Below, piece by piece: positions 56,046-64,000 of a stretch of DNA of 64,000 nt. This stretch comes from Artemia franciscana. Lineage: Eukaryota; Arthropoda; Branchiopoda; Anostraca; Artemiidae. The translations under genes were made by a program, and so were the position numbers. Below the pieces are notes generated by a model. The model did not search any database. It was given only the letters and a program-made list of their open reading frames with translations, and was not told where the DNA came from. Position 1 is the first letter of the stretch. Each line of letters opens with the position of its first letter. Where the stretch lies: contig NC_088868.1 in the NCBI RefSeq assembly GCF_032884065.1, forward strand, positions 2,475,043 to 2,539,042, in the 5' to 3' direction.

Positions 56046-58365
56046 TTGTCAAAAGTGATGGGATGGCAACTAACCCCCCACCCTCCTTCCACAGCCACAG
56101 TTTCCTCAAACACATCTAATCAAAATTTTGAGATAGCTATTTTGTTCAAAGTTGTTGACAGGTCTGGAGATTATGTCTGAGGATGATAACCCCCCTACAG
56201 CCTTCAGGGCAAGGGTTTTAAGACATGCCCTGGGGGTATGTACAGTATATATAGAAAGGGTGATTGTTTAAAGTTTGGAGGTGGATCATTGGATTGGTAA
56301 TCAAAAGTTCTAGTGTCGTTTTTAAGATTCAGATTGGGTGGAGGGTGAATACCCCCCACACCTCATTTTCCCAAAATGTATCTGATAGAAATTTTAAGAT
56401 GGCTTTTTGTTCTCTTAACTTCGAAAAGAGCTCATTCGATTTGTAATTGAAAGGTCTAGTGCCCTTTTTAATAGTCGAAAGTGATTGGAGGGCAACTCAC
56501 CCCCTCCCACGCCCACCATTTCCCCAAACCTATCCAATCCAATTTTTTAGATATCCATTTTGTTCTAGGTAGTTGAAAGGTCTAGAAATTGTGTCTTTGA
56601 GAATGTCGAGCCCCCATAGCCCTCAGGGCAAGGATTTAAGTTTTAGTGCTCTTTAAGATTCAGAGTGATCGGAGGATGAATACCCCTCCTCCCATACCTT
56701 GCTTTATCCTAAAATGTGTGTGATTTTAATTTTGAAATGGCCATTTGTTGCCGTAGAAACTTTGAAAAGGGCTCAATCGATTGTAAATTGAAAGGGCTAG
56801 TGCCCTTTTAATAGTCAAAAGTGATTGGAGGGCAACTAACCCCACTTCCACGCCCACCATTTCTCCAAATACATCAAATACAAGTTTTGAGATAGCCATA
56901 TTGTTCAACGTAATTGAATGATCCCAAAACTATGTCTTTGAAAATGGCACAGCCCCCTCACCCCACTGCCCTCAGGGCAAGAGCTTTAAGTTATGGCCTG
57001 GGGGTATATAAAGTATACATAGATTAGGTGATCGGATAAACTTTGGAGGGGGCTCATTGGATTCGTAATTAAAAGTTCTAGTGGCCTTTTTAAGACTTAG
57101 TGATTGGATACCCCCCCCGCCCCATCACACCTCGTGTTTTCTGAAATGCATTTGATAGACATTTTGAGATTGGTATTTGTTGTCGTAGAAACTTCGAAAA
57201 CTGTTCATTCGATTGGAAATTGAAAAGGTCAGTGCTCTTTTTAATAGTCAAAAGTAATTAGAGGGCAACCAACCACCCTCTCTAGGCCATCATTTCCCCA
57301 AACACATCCTATCAAAGCTTTGATATATTTATTTTGTTCAACGTAATTGAAAGGACTGGAAATTATGTCTTTGAGGATGAAAAGCCCCCTCTCCCCACAG
57401 CATTCAGGACAAGGTCAGTTATGCCCTAGGGGCATATAAGGTATATATAGAAAGGGTGATTGTATAAACTTCGGAGGGGGGGGGGGCTCGTTGGATTAGT
57501 AATAAGAAGTTCTAGTGCCCTTTTAAGATTCAGAACGATCCGAGGTTGGATAACCCCCACCCCTCTAAACCTTGTATTTTCCTGTAATGTATCTGATAGA
57601 AAATTTGAGATGGCCATTTTGTTGTAGAAATTTCGAAAAAGACTCATTCGATTGGAAAATGAAAGTGCTAGTGCCTTTCTTAGAAGTCAAATATGATTGA
57701 AGGGCAACAAGCCCCCCATGCCCATCAATTCCTAAAAACGTCTAATCAAAATTTTGGAATAGCTATTTTGTTCAGTGTAGTTTAAAGGTGTGGAAATTAT
57801 GTCTTGACAACCACCATACCTTTTCAAGACCAGAACCTAATTTGCACTTTAGTGAGAAAAAATGGCTGTGGATTGTCAGTTTAGTTTGCTTATATTAATA
57901 AATATTCCTTTAAGTTTTAATAATTTTAAATTTATTTAAGTAAAAAAATCAAAACATTTTAAGCGTATTTTATTTATTTAAATTATACAATAAATGACCG
58001 AGTCAAACTAAAAAAGAGTAAAACTTAACTTGAGTAGAGCTGACAACCCCCCTGCCTTCTCAAGTCCAGAAGATAATTTGCACTTCACTGAAAGCAAAAT
58101 ATATTTAAATATTTTCACTTTGTTCTTGCTTGTTTAAAATATGAAGGGAGAAGTCCTCCCCCTTGCATTCCAATTGCAGCGCGAGTGCCTGTTTCCCTTT
58201 TTAAGAGTAACAAGCGATTGGAGGGCAAGTAGCCCTTCTCTCAAACCACTAATTCATTTTCCAAACGCATCCAGTCGAAATTTTGAGACAGCCATTTTGT
58301 TCAGCATAGTTGAACGGTCCAGCAACTGTTTCTTTAGGGATTATAGGCATATCACCCCCCCCAAT
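56046..58365 (-). repeat. TR1 tandem array 3, reverse orientation, with dimeric structure
   Basis: TR1 units read on the minus strand. Anchors of type A (AGATAGC.ATTTTGTTCAACGTA.TTGAA) occur near 56135, 56560, 56900, 57330, 57765 and 58295. Anchors of type B (GGCCATTTGTTG..GTAGAAACTT.GAAAA) lie near 56405, 56740, 57175 and 57610, alternating with type A. The A-A and B-B spacings are mostly ~430 bp. An AT-rich insertion with F4-like pieces separates the last unit (57800-58110). Short frames are chance. Confidence 0.88.
57815..58110 (-). repeat. F4 family fragments
   Basis: 57815-57870 (CCTTTTCAAGACCAGAACCTAATTTGC) and 57980-58100 (GACCGAGTCAAACT, GAGTAGAGCTGACAACC, CTTCTCAAGTCCAGAAGATAATTTGC) match arm blocks of the palindrome at 58815-59440. 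Confidence 0.7.
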
Positions 58366-58814
58366 TATGCAATTGGCCCATTATGCTTGAAAACTAAATA
58401 TTTCTTTAAAAACAAATCAAAACGTATTGTGTTAAATGGTTGCCAATAACACACATCAGTAATATATCAAGAACGACTGGGGCATCAAGTTGGCACTTTT
58501 GGGGATACTACTATTACTACTTCTGCTCTTACAATTTAAACAAATTAAAAGATTATAAGTGTATCCAGGTTGTCAAAGAGCATAGATATATTTTTTGGGG
58601 AATGATATTAAGTTTTTTCAGGTCAACTTCAGAAGCTATAAAATTAAATTAAAAAATACTGTTTGTTTCAGGATTAGATTTTTTTTAAACATACAAATAG
58701 CAACCCATACTACGGATTCTTATAGACGAAAACTAAAAAGATATACAGTAATTTTTTTCCATGAAAAAGACTATGTCATTAAAAAACGAAAAGAAGTTAA
58801 TTTAAAAACTTTTT

Positions 58815-59440
58815 CAATAAGACAAGTTTTTCAAAGAAAAGTAAAGATAATTAAGCCAAGAATGAGCAAAAATAAAGTCAAATAAAGTTCCAAGCATAAA
58901 ACTACCACAAATCACTATCAATAAATAAATAAAAGTAAAAACGAACAGTAATTACAATAAATGGTGAAGTCAAACTCAAAACGAGAACAAATTAACATGA
59001 ATTGGGCTGATAAAACATATGCCTACTCAAGACCAGAACACAATTTGCGCTTTATTTAAAACAAAGTACACTTGAAATGTCTTCACCTATCTTACTTTCA
59101 TAAATAGAAATTAACAAAACCTTTACGAATAAATGTCAGTATATGTCAGTTTAACTGACAATCCAGCGTTTTTTTTGTTCTTTTTTAAATTTATTTTTAG
59201 TAAAGCACAAATTGTTTTCTGGTCTTGAGAAGGTATAGTGGTTATCAGCCCTACTTATGTTGGTTTTTCGTTTTGAGTTCGACTCTGCTTATTGTAATTT
59301 CAGTTCTGTTTTACTTTTATTTATTTATTGATAGTGATTTGTGGTAGTTTTACGCTTGGAACATTGCTTGACTTTATTTTTGCTCATTCTTGGCTTAATG
59401 GAGCTCCTTATTTTTCTTTAAAAAAATTTTCTTGTGGAAA
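58815..59440. repeat. F4 palindrome (~290 bp arms)
   Basis: Left arm blocks AATTAAGCCAAGAATGAGCA, AAACTACCACAAATCACTA, AATTACAATAA, GAACTCAAAACGA-like, GGGCTGATAA and CTCAAGACCAGAA are found in reverse complement in the right arm up to ~59440. Similarity is moderate (older than F1 palindromes), and the loop near 59100-59150 is AT-rich. The outer arm sequence (ACAAGTTTTTCAAAGAAAAGTAAAG) resembles the F1 terminal arm, hinting at common descent. Confidence 0.75.
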
Positions 59441-59444
59441 AAGT

Positions 59445-60018
59445 TTTTTTAAATTAATAAAAGTAAAGAGTAACATTGAAATCCAAAATGAGGGAATTCT
59501 CTGCTGGGGAAGATGCCAGTCCACATCTATCTATATTATTTCAGTGATTGAATCATCACATGTATTTGTTAATAGGTATTTATTATTGACCTGATCCATA
59601 GCATCGCATTATTGTAAAACAATGAGTTGAAATAGCAGTTTGATAAATTATCTATTATCTAAGTCTATAATCTGATTATCTATAATATTATCTATAATAT
59701 AATTATCTATATATTATCTAAAATAGTAATTTTAAAATAGTGACTTAAAAATGGGAACGAAATTTGAAGTTTTTTTTTTTGCATGAAAATCTGATGATTA
59801 GAAACTGTCTGTATGTTATAAAGTAAGAATTTCATGTTATATTGTTTTCTTTTAGTTTTATATATAGACTAAGTCTTTTTCCATCCCTTTATGCAGATGG
59901 AGTGTAACTATCATGGTAGATATCATTATATTTGGAAAGAATGCTGATTGGGAAATCAAATGGGGTTATTCCTTGTTATTTTAGTGCTTCCTTCAGAAGA
60001 GGGTGTAGACAAAATGAT
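59445..60018. other. AT-rich DNA, no gene
   Basis: Contains a TTATCTATAATATTATCTA-type short repeat near 59640-59715. Nothing else recognised. Confidence 0.4.
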
Positions 60019-60133
60019 GCCATAATATTAGCCATTTACTTGGCTAATTTAATATTATTAGCCATAATATTAGCCATTTACTTGGCTAATTTAATATTGG
60101 CTAATTTTGGCTATTTTAATATTAGCCATTTAC
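60019..60133. repeat. Short tandem duplication with inverted motifs
   Basis: ATAATATTAGCCATTTACTTGGCTAATTTAATATT occurs twice and a third time partially (GCTATTTTAATATTAGCCATTTAC). The unit contains TTAGCCA...TGGCTAA, so each copy can also fold. Confidence 0.85.
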
Positions 60134-60598
60134 CGCTGCATTTGTTTTGGGTGAAAAGACTACTCTTTTCCATTCAATTCAATTGGCAAGACTGACTGGA
60201 TAAAAAACCATCTTTATTCACAGTAGGAGCCTGGTGGCTCTAACTGTTACTTTTGTGTAACCTAAATTTCTACAGATTGGTCCAAATAGGTTGTTGATGT
60301 TGACAGGGAATCATCCTTGTTTATTTTCTTAGGTTGACTTGGTTATTGCTGTGTATTTTACTGTTTCCTGTTGCTTGCTTGGTTTTCTGTTGTTGGCTGA
60401 GCAGAAGAAAAAAAAACCCCACAACTTAGGTATGTTGTTTAAAATAATTATAAGAAATACTATAAAACGATTTGGATCATTTTGATAGAGGAAGAACCCC
60501 CCCCCCTAGAAGGAAATAATTCACAATTGACACAGTAATAAACATTTTTTGCATGGGTGGCTGTGCTGCCAAAAGCAAATTTGGCTCTTTTAGTGCTT
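60134..60598. other. No gene recognised
   Basis: Ordinary AT-rich intergenic or intronic sequence. Confidence 0.35.
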
Positions 60599-60612
60599 GT
60601 GATATTATCTTA

Positions 60613-60795
60613 AGTAATTTCTGAAACCACACACAATTTTGTTTTGTCATTAATCATGACAAAACAAAATCGCAAAGAAAAGAAGAACGAAGACAATAAA
60701 CAGCCAGTGAAAAAAAAAAAAAAATCAAAATTATGCAAATATTTCGGTCAAGATTTCCGCTTTACCGTCCTCAATGCAGAACAAGCCGATAAATA

Positions 60796-60827
<32 letters not shown>

Positions 60828-61068
60828 CATATAAACAAAACCTTAAATTAAAACCTAACCTAACAGTTACCCTTTCACCGTTACTGAGAAAGGGTCATCA
60901 TACTTCAGTTTTGTGTTTTGTCTAAAGTTTTTTTTTTAATTTTTATCAGTTTATTCTGCACTGAGGACGGTCAAGCGGAGGTCTTGAGTGAAATATTTGC
61001 ATAATTTTCAATTTTTTCACTGGCAGTTTATTGCCCTCGTTCTTAATTTCTTTGTGATTTTGTGTTTT
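60613..61068. mobile_element. F2 foldback element with 14 bp flanking direct repeat
   Basis: The left arm (60656-60790) and right arm (60870-61068) are reverse complements: GCAAAGAAAAGAAGAACGAAGACAATAAACAGCCAGTGA, ATTATGCAAATATTTCGGTCAAGA.TTCCGCTTTACCGTCCTCAATGCAGAACAAGCCGATAAA, against the complement on the right. The middle holds an AT microsatellite (60788-60830) and the CCCTTTCTCAGTAACGG block. The element is bounded by perfect copies of GTGATATTATCTTA (60599-60612 and 61069-61082), which look like a target-site duplication. One arm also occurs at 27042-27228. Confidence 0.75.
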
Positions 61069-61082
61069 GTGATATTATCTTA

Positions 61083-61474
61083 TCTAAAAAAATTAAATAT
61101 ATTTTTTGGGAACATTGTCATTCAACAGATCCAACAAATACAAGATATGAATTGAAAAAAAAAAGTTCAGTTCACTGGAGGGGAGAGGTGTATTTCCTCT
61201 TTATTTTTAGTAAGTTAAAGTATAGCTATTTGATTGCCTTCAACGCTAGATGGAATTCATATTTTCAAGTCCCGAGGATGTCTATTTCTCCCACCTGTAT
61301 AACCTCTGAAGTCCTTTAAAAAAAAACCAACAAATTATTGATACTTTTGTGCAGAGACAAGCTGGATCTAATTTATTACTATTGAAAAAAATTAAGGTAT
61401 TTATTTTATTTCATTGACTACCTGAAGAATAAAAGTTCTTAGGCATTTTTTTAATGCTTTCTGTTTTAAGAGAA
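61083..61474. other. No gene recognised
   Basis: AT-rich; short frames only. Confidence 0.35.
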
Positions 61475-61600
61475 TTGAAATAAGAGTAAAAAATTGAAAT
61501 CAAAAGAAATAAGAAGTTAAAAAAGAGTTAAATTGAAATACGAGTTAAAAAAAAAATAAGAAGAGTTATAAATAACATTGAAATAAGAGTTAAAAAAATA
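61475..61600. repeat. Short tandem repeat (ATTGAAATAAGAGTTAAAAA)
   Basis: About five imperfect copies of a ~20-25 bp A-rich unit. Confidence 0.8.
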
Positions 61601-62128
61601 CTCCCAGGTCTACCATTATTGTGCTTGTCATTGATGCAAGATTGGGCTGTTTCTTGGCAATTGAACTTGGCCCATAAATGTCCTTGTATATAAAACAATG
61701 TTTTTTGAGGGGTTCTAATTTATTACACCTCCAAACGAGGAAAACAGAACAGTGTAACACATTCACCCTAACCCAGCCAAAGAAGGGAAGTTAAATAGTG
61801 CAAACATTTTATTTTGTCAATTACAGAATTTCCAGCCCATCTAGTATATGGGTTTGTACAAAAGTAACGAAGGCTCAGCTCAACCAATAGGAAGGATATC
61901 TCTTCTAGTATTTCTAGTATCTCTCCTAGAGAGACTGAGGGGGATTTTTGATTTTTTTTCTAGAAAAAAAGGGAGGAGATGAAAAAACAAAAATTTAAAT
62001 ATTAGGGGAAGGGGTGGCTTTGGGGCATGGATGGGTCTTTTGAGCTTATTTTCATGGAGAAGATTCACCCCCTCCCTCACAAAAACACTCTTTTTAGAGG
62101 TATGCATTTTTGTTAGGATACGGCATTA

Positions 62129-62260
62129 AAGGTAAAAGGTAAAGGTTACGGCATTAGAATTTACAGTCCCTACCGGCGGTGCTGATCTCCATTTCTTGGC
62201 CCTTTAGCCAGGAAGTGCAATGGGGGGTTGGGGGCCAACCATCCTGTGCTTTCTATAAGA
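62129..62260 (-). mobile_element. SINE, 3' portion, second copy
   Basis: The reverse complement matches the 3' half of the SINE at 32859-33154 (GGTAGGGACTGTAAA, CAGCA.CGCCGG, GGCCAAGAAA.GGAGATCAGC). It ends in a TTTACCTTTTACCTTT tail at 62129. It is truncated near 62260, before the B box. Confidence 0.85.
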
Positions 62261-63134
62261 TAAGGTGTATTGTGTCCTGCTGGCGCCATTCTATAAGAAC
62301 ATAGATAAAATAGACCTTAAGTTATTTTTATCAAGAAATAAAGGAAGCTAGGAATGGTTTAAGTTGAATTTTAATTTAAAATAAATTCATTTTTGCAACT
62401 TTAAATTTTTTTGGGTTTTTGTTATTTTATTTTTACATATAGTATTTATTCATGGTAAAACAAGAAGCATTTGAATTTTGACTGTATTGAATTTTTTTTT
62501 TTTTGCGTTTTGTGATGGTTGTTCTCCAAAGTTTTCTTATTGAATACTTTTTGAAGTAAGAGAGATAGACCAATGATTTTTTTAGTCCTAACTCTGTTCC
62601 TAGTGGTACAATTTGAATGAGGTAAAGCGAAATGTATGCATATTAAGAAAACCAACATCCTTGAAAGTTTAAGGAAGGCTCTATTATCTTTTGGTTCACT
62701 TAATGGGCATCCCAGTTCTTCTGTCAAATTCTTTTGAGAAATTTGTTTGGGTCTTCACATTTCAATTCACTTTTTGATTTTAAAGACAGAATATATTGTT
62801 TTGAAATGTAAATTTATGTTTCTCATCCTTTTATATCTTATGAACACTAAGCATTGTAGTTTACTGGTGTCCTTTAAGTGCCTGAATCTTTTATCAACAA
62901 GATATGGCTCAGTGACCTGTATATCTCTCTCCAGAATCAATAACACTCAATTATATTAACATAAATTTTTTAGTTTACTTCCAAGAATTTTCTCGCAGAT
63001 TAGGGATGCGAACTTCTTTCTTGCACTCTGATATACTTTGCATTTGGGCTTTTTGCTAAAATATTCATTATTTTATTATTAGAACCAAAATATTAGACTT
63101 ATCTATGTTCTGATAGTATGTGTGTATCCAACAG
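62261..63134. other. Probable last intron of the PDCD5 homologue
   Basis: AT-rich DNA ending in GTGTGTATCCAACAG, the acceptor for the exon at 63135. I searched by eye for the N-terminal PDCD5 exon (DEELE..RQ.R..ELQ) back to about 56 kb and did not find it. Confidence 0.4.
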
Positions 63135-63487
63135 GTCACAATCCAGTCAATTCAGCTATGGAAGAAGAAACTAATAAGCAAAAAGCATTAGAAGAACGCA
63201 AAGCACGTGAATTAGAAACCAAACATTCAATCCTATCTCAAGTATTGGATCAAGAGGCTCGTGCTCGTCTTAACACAATTTCAGTTGCTAAGCCTGAGAA
63301 GGCATCTCAAATTGAAAATATGTTAATACAAATGGCTCAAACAGGGAGAATCCGAGGTCGTCTTAATGATAAAGAACTTCTTGGATTGTTAGAACAAGTT
63401 GGTGCAATGCAACAGTCCAAACCTAGTGTGACGGTGAAATTTGATAGGAGAAGGGCCATGTTGGATGATAGTGATGATGATTATTAG
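63135..63487 (+). CDS. Pdcd5: PDCD5 homologue, terminal coding exon
   Basis: Begins at acceptor CCAACAG (phase 1) and ends at TAG 63485-63487, about 117 codons. A charged helix (MEEETNKQKALEERKARELE) is followed by SILSQVLDQEARARLNTISV, AKPEKASQIENMLIQMA, GLLEQVGAM and VTVKFDRRRAML, with the acidic end DDSDDDY. This matches the conserved core and tail of PDCD5/TFAR19, a small conserved protein of ~125 residues in animals with a three-helix core. It is linked in the literature to apoptosis, the chaperonin CCT and p53 acetylation. Only the N-terminal ~20 residues, in an upstream exon, are missing here. The frame is clean and codon use is unlike the surrounding repeats, so this is a live gene. 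Confidence 0.93.
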
Positions 63488-63975
63488 TGAAAAAGATTGT
63501 TTTTTGCCCTGCCTCCTTTTTAATTTTAGTGACTCTTTCCTTGTTTTTGAATTGGCTTCCGATTTACTTCATTTTATACATAGAGCTTAGTTTGTGCTCC
63601 AAGTTTAACTCTCATCCACTTCTTATTAACTCTATTCAGCTCCTACGAGAGCTTCAACGTCATATACACCAATATCGGCTGGAATAGCCCACTAGAATTA
63701 TTTCAAGAGTTGCAAGCAACAGTGTTAGTAAATGATAACTTGCAATGCCAAAAACAGAAAAATGATGGCAGGATTGAATAGTGATAAATAATTATCTCTA
63801 AGTTTGGCTTCTTGATTGCCCATAGATTCAAAAATTAGCATTATGTAGATAAAGTTTGAATATTGAGATTAGAAAATGTTCCAAGCTAGCTTCAATCAGG
63901 AGTTTGCAGTATTGGGGCTATAAAATAGATTATAGTGCCAAAAATAGTAAGAAATAAATAAAAAATTAGGGTTAT
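63488..63975 (+). other. 3' UTR of the PDCD5 homologue
   Basis: Downstream of the stop there is no further gene. AATAAA occurs at 63953-63958 and again at 63957-63962, a plausible polyadenylation signal giving a UTR of about 490 bases. The assignment is by position. Confidence 0.5.
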
Positions 63976-64000
63976 TTTTATAGTTTTTCTTTTTTATATG

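Noticed and set aside
60788..60830. AT microsatellite as a regulatory TATA region
   Set aside because: It sits in the loop of the F2 foldback element and has no gene to serve.

Overview
This is a repeat-dominated eukaryotic nuclear window. There are no prokaryotic operons, and the real coding signal is short exons bounded by GT/AG splice sites and separated by kilobases of transposon debris. The gene content is animal: a C2H2 zinc-finger protein, a NUDT9-type exon and a PDCD5-type exon. Together with the transposons (gypsy, several non-LTR elements, piggyBac, hAT and Harbinger-like ends, a tRNA-derived SINE) it suggests an arthropod. The dispersed palindromic family remind me of brine shrimp (Artemia) non-coding DNA, but that is an impression I could not verify.

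Layout. 1-10.3 kb: a decayed non-LTR retrotransposon, then a second one split by a decayed Ty3/gypsy element on the minus strand; the gypsy is itself split by a 1.7 kb non-coding element called F1 here. 10.5-13.1 kb: first array of a ~270 bp tandem repeat (TR1). 14.4-31.9 kb: a four-exon C2H2 zinc-finger gene on the plus strand, with all junctions in phase 1. Its introns hold a second satellite-bearing element (TR2, 14.6-16.8 kb), a ~490 bp direct duplication, an antisense NUDT9-like exon (19.7 kb), two F1 copies, a 45 bp minisatellite and half of a foldback element. The zinc-finger frame stops after seven canonical fingers and about six further fingers downstream are decaying. 32-36.9 kb: three copies of a long duplicated segment, carrying a SINE with clear target-site duplications and a truncated non-LTR element. 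37.7-38.3 kb: a probable pogo-like transposase relic. 38.5-48.5 kb: TR1 again, including a ~6 kb array of about 22 units. 48.7-54.8 kb: a Harbinger-like MITE, a fourth F1, a large palindrome and a piggyBac pseudogene. 54.8-58.4 kb: TR2 and TR1 arrays in inverted orientation. 58.4-62.3 kb: AT-rich DNA with two more long palindromes and a second SINE copy. 63.1-63.5 kb: the terminal exon of a PDCD5 homologue with its 3' UTR.

The most unusual structure is a pair of non-coding families, F1 and TR2. Each ends in an 8 bp-stem/4 nt-loop hairpin, each carries or is made of ~270-300 bp modules with one homopolymeric G/C tract per module, and the F1 module is recognisably the monomer of the large TR1 arrays. 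This looks like satellite DNA arising from a dispersed, possibly Helitron/Helentron-like, element.
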